This document shows positions 45,185 to 53,228 of a stretch of 64,000 nucleotides of DNA, one piece after another (positions within the stretch are counted from its first letter, which is position 1; each line of letters starts with the position of its first letter). A model generated the notes under the pieces. The model saw nothing but the letters and a program-made list of their open reading frames with translations, made no database searches and had not been told where the DNA came from. The stretch lies in NCBI RefSeq assembly GCF_041770905.1, contig NZ_JBEUWX010000003.1, forward strand, positions 62,001 to 126,000, given 5' to 3'. Made by a program: the position numbers and the translations under genes. The stretch is from Propionivibrio hellwigii. Lineage in GTDB: Bacteria; Pseudomonadota; Gammaproteobacteria; Burkholderiales; Rhodocyclaceae.

Positions 45185-46471
45185 ATGTTGAAAAACGACA
45201 AGGGAGCGCAGGCCGGCCGTTCGGGAAAGCGAACGAAAGAAACGCCGCGCATGGCAAAAACAGCGACACAGCCGGCCGCACCGGTCGTGTCCAGCCTGCT
45301 GGAAAACGACCTGTACAAATTCACCATGTGGCAGGCGCTGTTGCACAGCAATCCGGGGGCGCAGGCCGAATACCACTTCGTCTGCCGCAATACGCCGGCC
45401 TTCCCGCTGGCCGAACTAAAAGAGGCTTTCGAGCACGAGCTGGAACACCTGTGCTCGATGCACTTCACGCAGGATGACCTCGACTACCTGTCGGGGCTGC
45501 GCTTCATCAAAAGCGATTTTGTCGATTTCCTGTCCGTCTTCCGCTTCCAGCGCCGCTTCATCGACGTGCAGGCGCATGCCGACGGACGGCTGGACATCGT
45601 GGCGAACGGCCCGCTTGTGCATGTCATGGGGTTTGAGATTTTCGTCCTCTACATCATCAACGAACTGTATTTTCGCCGCCTGCCGCAGCAGGGCGTGCTG
45701 GACGAAGCGCGCCGCCGCCTGCAAGCCAAGATTGCGCTGTTGGAAGCGGGCGTCTCGGCCATTGCCGACGATGACGAGTCCGCCTTCATGTTGTTCGATT
45801 TCGGCCTGCGCCGGCGTTATTCCGGCGCCTGGCAGGAAGAAGTGCTGCGCACGCTGGTCGCCGCCGCGCCGGCGCATTTTCGCGGCACGTCGAACGTCTA
45901 TCTCGCCCAGAAGCTCGGCATCACGCCGATCGGCACGATGGCGCACGAATACATGCAGGCGTATCAGGCGTTCGGTTTCCGGCTGCGCGATTTTCAGAAA
46001 GCGGCGCTCGAAGGCTGGGTGCAGGAATTTCGCGGCGACCTTGGCGTCGCGCTGACCGATGTGGTCGGCATGGACGCTTTCCTGCGCGATTTCGACCTCT
46101 ACTTCGCCAAGCTGTTCGACGGCCTGCGCCACGATTCGGGCGACCCGATCGCCTGGGGCGAAAAAGCCATCGCCCACTACCACGCGCTGCGCATCGACCC
46201 TTCCGCCAAGCGGCTTGTCTTTTCCGACGCGCTCGACATCCCGCGTGCGCTGGCGCTCTACCGCCATTTTCGCGGGCGCATCCATACCAGCTTTGGCATC
46301 GGCACCAACCTGACCAACGATACGCCGCATCCGCCGCTCAACATCGTCATGAAAATGACGGCCTGCAACGGCCAGCCTGTCGCCAAACTGTCCGACTCCC
46401 CCGGCAAGACGCTGTGCGAGGACCAAACCTTTCTCGCCTATCTGCGCCAGGTGTTCAACCACCCCGGCTAA
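45185..46471 (+). CDS. pncB: Nicotinate phosphoribosyltransferase PncB
   Basis: The 428-residue enzyme forms nicotinate mononucleotide from nicotinate and PRPP. Family motifs: LLENDLYKFTMWQALLH (near 37-53), FRGTSNVYLAQKLGITPIGTMAHEY with the catalytic histidine, GLRHDSGDPIAWGEKA and FGIGTNLTND. I chose ATG 45185, which has GAGGTGG upstream; the first 30 residues are a non-conserved basic extension. Placement after cobT2 under a B12 riboswitch suggests it supplies NaMN for alpha-ribazole phosphate synthesis as well as for NAD. Confidence 0.95.
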   Translation: MLKNDKGAQAGRSGKRTKETPRMAKTATQPAAPVVSSLLENDLYKFTMWQALLHSNPGAQAEYHFVCRNTPAFPLAELKEAFEHELEHLCSMHFTQDDLDYLSGLRFIKSDFVDFLSVFRFQRRFIDVQAHADGRLDIVANGPLVHVMGFEIFVLYIINELYFRRLPQQGVLDEARRRLQAKIALLEAGVSAIADDDESAFMLFDFGLRRRYSGAWQEEVLRTLVAAAPAHFRGTSNVYLAQKLGITPIGTMAHEYMQAYQAFGFRLRDFQKAALEGWVQEFRGDLGVALTDVVGMDAFLRDFDLYFAKLFDGLRHDSGDPIAWGEKAIAHYHALRIDPSAKRLVFSDALDIPRALALYRHFRGRIHTSFGIGTNLTNDTPHPPLNIVMKMTACNGQPVAKLSDSPGKTLCEDQTFLAYLRQVFNHPG

Positions 46472-46554
46472 ACGGCGAATGTGGCGCGCGGCGCAAGATG
46501 GCAGCGTAATCAACGCCGCCGCGCCCGCCATGCCGGCACCCCTTGTGCAACGAG

Positions 46555-46735
46555 GCGCCTCAAAGAGACTGTCCGCCAGCCCGCGTATTTAGGGCGCCTC
46601 CAGACACCCTGCCCTGAAGCCCTTTATTTATAAGGGTTCCAGAGGCACCTGCCCGGAAACGCCCTATCCACGCGGGTTTCTGAGCGGGTGGCCGGAGACG
46701 CCCTGTTTACGCCGGCTTCAGCGGTGCTTCGGAAA
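46555..46735. repeat. Family A hairpin module array upstream of riboswitch 2
   Basis: Modules GCCCGCGTATTTAGGGC, CCCTTTATTTATAAGGG, GCCCTATCCACGCGGG and GCCCTGTTTACGCCGGC follow pncB, joined by CATCTCC/GAGGCACC-type spacers. They end about 100 bp before the riboswitch 2 aptamer. Confidence 0.72.
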
Positions 46736-46805
46736 AACCGTTATGAGGGCTGCAGATGCGGCGGCGTTGCGAGGGCAGCGCCTTGCGACACTTGACTGCG
46801 CGGCA

Positions 46806-46834
46806 TTCTCAACACAACGTCCTTGGCGTAAAAT
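46806..46834 (+). promoter_or_regulatory. Possible promoter for riboswitch 2 transcript
   Basis: TTCTCA (46806-46811, four of six matches to TTGACA), 17 bp, then TAAAAT (46829-46834). It ends eight bases before the aptamer, a sensible place for the start site, but the -35 is weak. Confidence 0.4.
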
Positions 46835-46841
46835 AGCGCCC

Positions 46842-47029
46842 GGTTTTAGGTGCCTGGCGGCAACGCCGGGTGAAACGGGAAGCCGGTGACCACACACCTG
46901 CGGAATTCCGGCACAGCCCCCCGCTGCTGTAAGCCTGACGAATCCGGCCTCAATGCCACTGTACGACCCGCTCGTAGGGGAAGGCGCCGGAAGAGAAAGA
47001 TGGTGAGTCAGAAGACCGGCCTGAAACCC
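46842..47029 (+). promoter_or_regulatory. Cobalamin riboswitch 2 (cbiF-to-cobA operon)
   Basis: All B12 aptamer blocks are present: GGTGAAACGGGAAGCCGGTG, GGCACAGCCCCCCGCTGCTGT, AAGCCTGACG, ATGCCACTG, GGGGAAGGC and GAGTCAGAAGACCGGCC. The outer helix pairs GGTTTTAGG with CCTGAAACC. It is followed by AATCCTCGGGGTGA, also found after riboswitch 3. It lies 383 bp before cbiF, the first of thirteen closely packed genes. Confidence 0.95.
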
Positions 47030-47235
47030 TATGGCGCCAATCCTCGGGGTGAGGGGTGAGGTTCCGAAGGTTCGTTGCCCGGCATTTCGATCTGTCCGAA
47101 CTGCCTGCGGCGCTTCCCCGGTTCGACTCCCTTTCACACGCTTGTTGGCGGCGGTGCTGGTTCTGCCGATGCCTGCCCCGGTGTTTTAACGTTTGCCAGC
47201 GCGCATATCTGCAGCGCTGTGTGAAAGGAGAGAAC

Positions 47236-47340
47236 TTGATACACATCACGAAAACGCCTGTCTCCGCCGGCTCCGCAGCCGGAACGCCTGCGTGCGTGCG
47301 CACAGCCGTAGCGCCGCATGCCACATTCCAGGAAGATTGA
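47236..47340 (+). CDS. Possible 34-residue leader peptide after riboswitch 2
   Basis: A TTG codon preceded by AAAGGAG at an ideal distance opens a 34-codon frame ending at 47340 (starts MIHITKTPVSAGSAAG, one cysteine). It resembles the frame after riboswitch 1 in length and in its TxTP start. There is no known family. The ribosome site is better than those of several real genes here. Confidence 0.35.
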   Translation: MIHITKTPVSAGSAAGTPACVRTAVAPHATFQED

Positions 47341-47412
47341 ACGTTTTATCCGAATCCTAATCTGAGCAAGCTATGAACTTCATTGCTGATACCCTTTGCA
47401 CAGGAAGGCGCT

Positions 47413-48192
47413 ATGGCCGGTAAGATCTGGTTTGTCGGCGCCGGTCCCGGCGATCCCGATCTCATCACCGTCAAGGGACGCGGCCTGATCGAACAGGCCG
47501 GTGCAATTCTGTTTGCCGGCTCGCTTGTCGATCAGACGGCGACCCGCTACGCGCCGCCCGGCTGCGCCATCCGTGATTCAAAAGACATGACGCTGGAGGC
47601 GATGGTCGCCTGGCTGATCGAGCAGGCGCACCGCCACGCCACCGTTATCCGCCTGCAAACCGGCGACCCCGGCCTTTACGGCGCATTGATCGAAATGACG
47701 CGGCCGCTGACCGCAGCGGGCATCGAATGGTCGGTCGTTCCCGGCGTTTCTTCGGCCATGGCCTCGATGGCGGCGGCCGGCGAATCGCTTACCCTGCCGG
47801 AAGTCACGCAAACGGTGATCCTGACGCGCGTGGCGGGGCGCACGCCGATGCCCGAAGGCGAAGACCTGGAATCGCTCGCCCAACACCACTGCACGCTGTG
47901 CATTTACCTGTCGATCACGCTGCTGCATGAAGTCCAAGCCGCCTTGCGCGCCGCTGGCTGGTGTGAGGATGCGCCGATACTCGTCGTGCAAAAGGCGAGC
48001 TGGCCGGGGCAGGAAAAAATCGTGCGCGGCACGCTGGCCGATATCAAGCGCAAATGCCAGGAGGCCAAGATCGGCAGCCAGGCGATGATCGTCGCCAGCC
48101 CGACGCTGGGCGCCGCCGACTGGGAAAGCCTCGTGCGCTCCAAACTCTACGATCCAGGGTTTGCGCACCGCTTCCGCAAGGCAAGCGCCTGA
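47413..48192 (+). CDS. cbiF: Cobalt-precorrin-4 C11-methyltransferase CbiF
   Basis: The 259-residue enzyme of the SAM-dependent tetrapyrrole methylase fold methylates C-11 of the corrin ring. Motifs: WFVGAGPGDPDLITVKG at the N-terminus, IRLQTGDPGLYGA and VVPGVSSAMA, diagnostic for CbiF/CobM. GGAAGG lies just before ATG 47413. It is the first enzyme gene of the operon controlled by riboswitch 2. Confidence 0.95.
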   Translation: MAGKIWFVGAGPGDPDLITVKGRGLIEQAGAILFAGSLVDQTATRYAPPGCAIRDSKDMTLEAMVAWLIEQAHRHATVIRLQTGDPGLYGALIEMTRPLTAAGIEWSVVPGVSSAMASMAAAGESLTLPEVTQTVILTRVAGRTPMPEGEDLESLAQHHCTLCIYLSITLLHEVQAALRAAGWCEDAPILVVQKASWPGQEKIVRGTLADIKRKCQEAKIGSQAMIVASPTLGAADWESLVRSKLYDPGFAHRFRKASA

Positions 48193-48201
48193 GGTCAAGC
48201 C

Positions 48202-48369
48202 GTGCAGGAATTTGCCGCCGTGGCGACACAGGAAGCGCCTTTCCCCAGTCTATACGCCGCTTTCGACAGCATCGCCAGGGCGCGGCGATACCTGGGCTTT
48301 TTGCTGGCGCAAAGAGGAGGCGGCGCAATCGCCGGCATAGGCCATGCTGCGATAGGACGCAGCGTTTAA
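48202..48369 (+). CDS. Small unrecognised frame between cbiF and cbiX
   Basis: A GTG with GAGGT six bases upstream opens a 55-codon frame, starting MQEFAAVATQEAPFPSLYAA and ending IAGIGHAAIGRSV. It fills most of the 196-bp space between cbiF and cbiX and ends 19 bp before cbiX. The glycine-rich end and codon use look protein-like, but I recognise no family. It may be a small protein or the remnant of a larger one. Confidence 0.35.
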   Translation: MQEFAAVATQEAPFPSLYAAFDSIARARRYLGFLLAQRGGGAIAGIGHAAIGRSV

Positions 48370-48388
48370 GCTACCGTTTCGAAAGTCG

Positions 48389-49384
48389 ATGAAGATGAAA
48401 GAAGAAAGCACCAGGACAGACGCCGACGCCGGCATGGCGCAGTTTGTCAAAGAAACCGTTGTGTTGATCGCCGGGCATGGCTCGCCCAACCGGGCGGGCA
48501 ACCAGGAGATCGAAAAATTCGTCGCACAATGGCGCACCCGCCATCCCGACTGGCAGATTGAAGTCTGTTTTATCGAACATGCCGACGTGCTCGTGCCGGA
48601 AGGGCTGGACAAGGCGGCCAGTCAGGCGCGCCGCGTCGTGCTGCTGCCGCTCATCCTCAACGCCGCCGGGCATGTCAAGATCGAACTGCCGGAGGCCGTC
48701 GAGGAAGCGCGCCAGCGCCATCCGGACGTTGAGTTTATCGTTGTGCCGCATCTGGGCATGTGCCGCGACGTGTTCACCGTGCTGCAACGGCAGTTGAAGC
48801 AGCTCATGAAATCGCTCGATTCGCCCGACCCGCAAACGACGGGCGTCGTCCTGCTCGGCCGCGGCTCTTCGGACGCCGAGGCCAACGGCGAACTGGCGCG
48901 CATGGCGCGCTGGCTGTACGAGGAGAACGATCACGAACTGGTCGATCTCGCCTTCACCGGCGTTACCTGGCCGCGGCTGGAAACCATCGTGCAACGACAG
49001 GTTCGGCTGGGCATGCGGCAGATTTGCATCCTGCCGGTGTATTTATTCACCGGCGTGCTGATCGAGCGCATCAAGGCGCAAGTCAAGCGCCTGCAAAGCC
49101 AATACCCGCAGGTTTCGTTCGCGCTGGGCGATTATTTCGGCTTTGAGCCGGAAATCTTCCGCCTCGTCGACCAGTTGACCAGCGCCGGCATGGCGGGCAT
49201 CGGCGCCCTGCTGGAATGCGACAGCTGCCGACACCGCGCCTACCGGGCCTACCGTCTTCAGGGCGACGAAGCGGATTGCGGCGGCGAACACGACGATCAT
49301 GCCCGCCCGTCCCATCATGCGCATCATGCCCATCGGGCGCATGCCCACCATTTTTCTCACCACTCCCATTCACATCACAGTTAA
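48389..49384 (+). CDS. cbiX: Sirohydrochlorin cobaltochelatase CbiX (long form) with His-rich tail
   Basis: The 331-residue protein inserts cobalt into sirohydrochlorin. It has two CbiX repeats. The first keeps the catalytic His30 in VLIAGHGSPN. In the second the equivalent site reads LLGRGSSDAEANGE, with arginine in place of histidine. A tail follows from about residue 299, with about 15 histidines in the last 32 residues, probably a metal store or delivery segment. The usual short archaeal CbiX is about 130 residues; this is the long form. It is followed 4 bp later by cbiC. Confidence 0.94.
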   Translation: MKMKEESTRTDADAGMAQFVKETVVLIAGHGSPNRAGNQEIEKFVAQWRTRHPDWQIEVCFIEHADVLVPEGLDKAASQARRVVLLPLILNAAGHVKIELPEAVEEARQRHPDVEFIVVPHLGMCRDVFTVLQRQLKQLMKSLDSPDPQTTGVVLLGRGSSDAEANGELARMARWLYEENDHELVDLAFTGVTWPRLETIVQRQVRLGMRQICILPVYLFTGVLIERIKAQVKRLQSQYPQVSFALGDYFGFEPEIFRLVDQLTSAGMAGIGALLECDSCRHRAYRAYRLQGDEADCGGEHDDHARPSHHAHHAHRAHAHHFSHHSHSHHS

Positions 49385-49388
49385 AACT

Positions 49389-50081
49389 ATGAACTCGACC
49401 ATGACACACACCAACAGCATCACCGAACAGCTGACCGAAGCCGGCCGCGCCATTGAACATGGCTCATTCGCCATCATCGACGCCGAGGCCGGCCCCCACG
49501 ACCGTTACACGGACGAGCAATGGCCGTTGGTGCGGCGCATGATTCACGCCAATGCCGACTTCGACTTCAACGGCCTGACCGTTTTCCATCCGGACGCCAT
49601 GCGCGCCGGCCTGGACGCCGTACTCAAGGGTGGCACGCCCATCGTCGCCGATGTCGAAATGATCTGCGTCGGTCTTTCCCGCCCGCGCCTCGAGCACTTT
49701 GGCATGACGACGCTGCACACCATTTCCGACGAAGACGTCATTGACGCGGCACGCGCCGAAAATACGACGCGCGCCGTGCAGGCCATGCGCAAGGCGCACC
49801 GGATGGGCAAACTCGACGGCGCCATCGTCGGTATCGGCAACGCGCCGACGGCGCTACTCGAAGTCATTCGCCTGATCCGCGAAGAAGGCGCCCGTCCGGC
49901 GCTGGTCATCGGCATGCCGGTAGGTTTCGTTTCCGCCGCCGAGTCAAAAGAGGAACTGATGGGCGTCAACGAAGTGCCGTGGATCGCCATCAAAGGGCGC
50001 AAAGGCGGCTCGACCCTGGTTGTCGCCGCCATCCACGCCTTGCTTGCCGTCGCGGAAGCCGCACACAAGCGGGCAGCATGA
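49389..50081 (+). CDS. cbiC: Cobalt-precorrin-8 methylmutase CbiC
   Basis: The 230-residue enzyme moves a methyl group from C-11 to C-12. Motifs: RRMIHANADFDF with the catalytic histidine (about 52), VADVEMICVGLSR, GNAPTALLEVIRLI and GMPVGFVSAAESKEEL. I chose ATG 49389, 4 bp after cbiX; the ORF extends upstream in the His-tail region only in another frame. Its stop overlaps the cbiD start (ATGA). Confidence 0.95.
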   Translation: MNSTMTHTNSITEQLTEAGRAIEHGSFAIIDAEAGPHDRYTDEQWPLVRRMIHANADFDFNGLTVFHPDAMRAGLDAVLKGGTPIVADVEMICVGLSRPRLEHFGMTTLHTISDEDVIDAARAENTTRAVQAMRKAHRMGKLDGAIVGIGNAPTALLEVIRLIREEGARPALVIGMPVGFVSAAESKEELMGVNEVPWIAIKGRKGGSTLVVAAIHALLAVAEAAHKRAA

Positions 50082-51250
50082 GCGACGGCGAAAAAATCCG
50101 TAAGGGCGACGGCAAGCGTAAACGCGGCAATCGCTCCGGATTTACCACAGGCGCCTGCTCGGCCGCGGCAGCGCGCGCGGCGACACTCGCCTTGCTGAGC
50201 GGGGAAACGCCGGCGTCTGTATGCGTACACCTGCCCAATGGTCACGATGTTGATTTCGCCATACTCGAAGGCGCCGTGGCAGATGACGCGGCGCGCGCCG
50301 TCATCGTCAAGGATGCGGGCGACGATCCGGACGCCACCAACGGCGCGCATATCACGGCCGAAGTGCGCCGTCTGCCGGGGCAAGCCGGCGAAATCGTACT
50401 CAAGGGCGGCGCCGGCGTCGGCACCGTCACCCGGGAAGGGCTGGGGCTGGAAGTCGGCGGCCCGGCAATCAATCCGGTACCGCGCCGCAACATCCGCGAC
50501 AACGTACGCAGTGCCGCTGGCGATCTGCTGGCCGTCGATGGACTGGAAGTTACCATCTCCGTGCCAGGCGGCGAGGACATGGCGAAGAAAACGCTCAATT
50601 CGCGCCTGGGCATTCTCGGCGGCATCTCGATTCTCGGCACCACGGGCATTGTCCGCCCGTACTCAACGGCGGCATTCCGCGCCAGCGTCGTCCAGGCGGT
50701 CGAAGTCGCCGCGCGCCAGGGACAAACCAGCGTCGTATTCACGACCGGCGGCCGCTCGGAAAAATTCGCCATGCAGCAGTTGCCGGAACTTACCGAATCC
50801 TGCTTCGTGCAGATGGGCGATTTCGTCAAGGCCGCCTTCATCGCCGCCATCAAGACGCGGATGTCCCGCGTTTACGTCGGCGCCATGGCCGGCAAGCTGA
50901 CCAAGATGTCACAGGGGCTGACCGTGACGCACGCCTGGCGGGCGGAAATCGACCGGGATCTACTCGCCGACTGCGCGCAGGAAGTCGGCGCCGCGCCCGA
51001 TCTTGTGGAAGCAATCCGCGCTGCCGAAACGGCGCGCTTTGCCGCCGAACGGCTACAGGCGCTCGGCCTGTCCGTCGATTTTCATCGTGCGCTAGGCACG
51101 CGCGCCCTGCGCAGCCTCAAGTCCTCCTATCCCGGCGACTATCAGCTAACGATATTGGTCTGCGATTTCGAGGGACGTTTCATCTGCCGCGTCGACGAAG
51201 CCCCGGAAGCGTCCGCAACAGAAAAAGAGGTTCGGGAGAACGCGGTATGA
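50078..51250 (+). CDS. cbiD: Cobalt-precorrin-5B C1-methyltransferase CbiD
   Basis: The 390-residue enzyme methylates C-1 in the anaerobic pathway; it does not belong to the SAM tetrapyrrole methylase fold. Diagnostic segments: RSGFTTGACSAAAARAAT near the N-terminus, IVKDAGDDPDATNGAHI and TTGIVRPYSTAAFRAS. CbiD occurs only in the cobalt-early route, which defines the pathway type here. ATGA overlaps join it to cbiC and cbiET. Confidence 0.96.
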   Translation: MSDGEKIRKGDGKRKRGNRSGFTTGACSAAAARAATLALLSGETPASVCVHLPNGHDVDFAILEGAVADDAARAVIVKDAGDDPDATNGAHITAEVRRLPGQAGEIVLKGGAGVGTVTREGLGLEVGGPAINPVPRRNIRDNVRSAAGDLLAVDGLEVTISVPGGEDMAKKTLNSRLGILGGISILGTTGIVRPYSTAAFRASVVQAVEVAARQGQTSVVFTTGGRSEKFAMQQLPELTESCFVQMGDFVKAAFIAAIKTRMSRVYVGAMAGKLTKMSQGLTVTHAWRAEIDRDLLADCAQEVGAAPDLVEAIRAAETARFAAERLQALGLSVDFHRALGTRALRSLKSSYPGDYQLTILVCDFEGRFICRVDEAPEASATEKEVRENAV

Positions 51251-52566
51251 GTCAGTGCACACTGATCGGCATTCTCGATGAAGGCTGGAGCGAATTGGGT
51301 GAGCGCGCGCGCGACCGCATCCGGCACGCCGGCCTCATCATCGGTGCGGCCCGCACGCTCGATCTCGTGCGCCCCCACGCCACCGATGCCCGGCTGCTCG
51401 ATATGGACGGCGCGCTGGCTCAGGTGCCGGAATGGACACGGTCTGCGCTTGCGGCCGGGCAGTCCGTCGTCATCCTCGCCACCGGCGACCCGTTTTGCCA
51501 CGGCCTGGCGCCCTGGCTGATCGGCAAGCTGGAAGCGTCTCACGTCAAACACGATATCGAAACGCTGCCGGCGCCCTCGACCCTACAACAAGCCTTTGCC
51601 CGCTGGAAAAAGCCGTGGCAGGATGTGCGCATCGCCTCCTGTCACAGCAAGGACGCCGGCGAATGGACATTCGGCGCGCCCCCCGCACACGGGCTTTATC
51701 CGCTGATGCAGGCCATTGCGCAGCACCGCCGCGTCTTCGCCTTCACCGGGCCGGAAAACGACCCGGCGCGGCTGGCGCGCGCCCTGATGACGGCCGGCTT
51801 CGGCGCAGCCCGTCTCTCGGTCGCTTGTCGGCTGGGCTTGCCGGATGAGACCCTCTACCAGGAATTGCCGCCGGAAAAAGCGGCCACCATGCGTTTCCCG
51901 CACCCCAATGTCGTACTGGTCGAACGCGATGCCGAAGCCGGATCGCCGGCCTTCGGCCTTGATGACCTCGATTACCTTCAGCGCGCGCCGGAAAAAGGGC
52001 TGATTACCAAACAGGAAGCGCGTGCGCTGTCGCTCGCCAAACTGGCGCTCAAGCCAGATGCCATCGTCTGGGACATCGGCGCCGGTTCCGGCTCGATGGG
52101 CATCGAAGCGGCGCGGCTGGCGCCATTCGGCCATGTCTGGGCGATCGAGAAAAATGCGGACGACGCCGCCAATGCCCGCGCCAACGCGCAGCGCTTCCGC
52201 CTCGTCAACTACACCTTGAGCGAAGGCAAAGCGCCCGACGGGCTGGCCGACTGGCCGGATCCCGACGCCGTGTTCATCGGCGGCTCGGGCGGCGAACTGG
52301 CGGCGCTGATCCAGCTGATTCTTGCCCGCCTCAGGCCCCACGGCCGGCTGGTGATGAATTTCGTAACGCTGGAAAATCTGGCCACTGCCATCGACACGCT
52401 GAAGCAGGCCAGCACACAGGAAGACAACGCAGAACGGCAGCGCAAGCAGAGCATCCAGTGGGATGTCGTGCAGCTGCAAGCCAGCCGCAGCCAGCCGATT
52501 CTCAATATGCAGCGCATGGCGGCGCAGAACCCGGTGTGGATCGTCACCACGCGGAAGGCAGGCTGA
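51247..52566 (+). CDS. cbiET: Bifunctional cobalt-precorrin-7 C5-methyltransferase/C15-methyltransferase (decarboxylating) CbiET
   Basis: The 439-residue fusion has an N-terminal CbiE methylase domain (about 1-205; ILATGDPFCHGLAPWLI and GLYPLMQAI) and a C-terminal CbiT domain (about 240-439). The latter has the SAM motif WDIGAGSGSMGIEAARLAP and FIGGSGGELAALI. It methylates C-5 and C-15 and decarboxylates the C-12 side chain, like CobL. ATGA coupling to cbiD. Confidence 0.95.
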   Translation: MSQCTLIGILDEGWSELGERARDRIRHAGLIIGAARTLDLVRPHATDARLLDMDGALAQVPEWTRSALAAGQSVVILATGDPFCHGLAPWLIGKLEASHVKHDIETLPAPSTLQQAFARWKKPWQDVRIASCHSKDAGEWTFGAPPAHGLYPLMQAIAQHRRVFAFTGPENDPARLARALMTAGFGAARLSVACRLGLPDETLYQELPPEKAATMRFPHPNVVLVERDAEAGSPAFGLDDLDYLQRAPEKGLITKQEARALSLAKLALKPDAIVWDIGAGSGSMGIEAARLAPFGHVWAIEKNADDAANARANAQRFRLVNYTLSEGKAPDGLADWPDPDAVFIGGSGGELAALIQLILARLRPHGRLVMNFVTLENLATAIDTLKQASTQEDNAERQRKQSIQWDVVQLQASRSQPILNMQRMAAQNPVWIVTTRKAG

Positions 52567-52568
52567 AC

Positions 52569-52937
52569 GTGCATCCTGACAAAGTCGACCGCGCCCGCCT
52601 GCGGCAACTGACCGATCTGCCGAACATCGGCCCGGCCGGTGCGGCCGACCTGCTGCGTTTGGGCATCCGCACGCCGGAAGATCTGCTTGGACGCGACCCC
52701 TATGCGCTCTACGAGACGCTGTGCGCACTGGATAACCGGCGCCACGACCCGTGCGTCATCGACGTCTTCATTGCCATTACCCGCTTCATGGAAGGCGATG
52801 CCGCCCGGCCGTGGTGGGCTTACACGGCGGAACGTAAACGCCATTTGCACGCCCAGAACGATCCGCTCGATCGGCGCGATCTGCACAATCCGCATGCACA
52901 CGTCAACATGCAGCATGCCGCAGGAAATGCGCCATGA
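52569..52937 (+). CDS. Helix-hairpin-helix protein (Cdd1/pathogenicity-locus type) inside the cbi operon
   Basis: The 122-residue protein starts with a GTG 2 bp after the cbiET stop. It has a helix-hairpin-helix segment (LRQLTDLPNIGPAGAADLLRLGI, about residues 10-32), followed by LLGRDPYALYETLC and RHDPCVIDVFIAITRFMEG. It matches the small Cdd1 family, sometimes annotated as mitomycin resistance or pathogenicity locus protein. Biochemical role unknown; the HhH motif suggests nucleic-acid binding. It is unexpected among corrin genes. An ATGA overlap leads to a doubtful frame. Confidence 0.82.
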   Translation: MHPDKVDRARLRQLTDLPNIGPAGAADLLRLGIRTPEDLLGRDPYALYETLCALDNRRHDPCVIDVFIAITRFMEGDAARPWWAYTAERKRHLHAQNDPLDRRDLHNPHAHVNMQHAAGNAP

Positions 52938-53191
52938 CGACACCGCGCATATTCAAAATACCGCACCGGCCGCTACGCCAGCAGCTTCTCTCTGCTCCGC
53001 AGGCAGCGGCTGCGATGCTGTACGGCACGACAGTCATGGGATATTTCCTGCGACATTGCCTGCCGATCGTGTCGGAGCGCGCGGATGGGCGCACGACGGT
53101 CACTTCGCTCACTTTTCCGCCTGTGGCGCTGCCCGGCAATCATGGGGACGCTCATCGCACGCCCTGCCGAGCCGGTAGCCGCGTCGGATAA
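52934..53191 (+). CDS. Doubtful 85-residue frame between the HhH gene and cbiL
   Basis: The ATG overlaps the stop of the HhH gene (ATGA), the same coupling as other genes in this operon. The product (starts MTTPRIFKIPHRPLRQ) has no recognisable domain; the second half has the look of non-coding DNA. It fills the 291 bp before cbiL. It could be a decayed gene. Confidence 0.25.
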   Translation: MTTPRIFKIPHRPLRQQLLSAPQAAAAMLYGTTVMGYFLRHCLPIVSERADGRTTVTSLTFPPVALPGNHGDAHRTPCRAGSRVG

Positions 53192-53228
53192 CCCCTGTCT
53201 TCATTCCTTTTCAACCGAAAGCTTTTGT

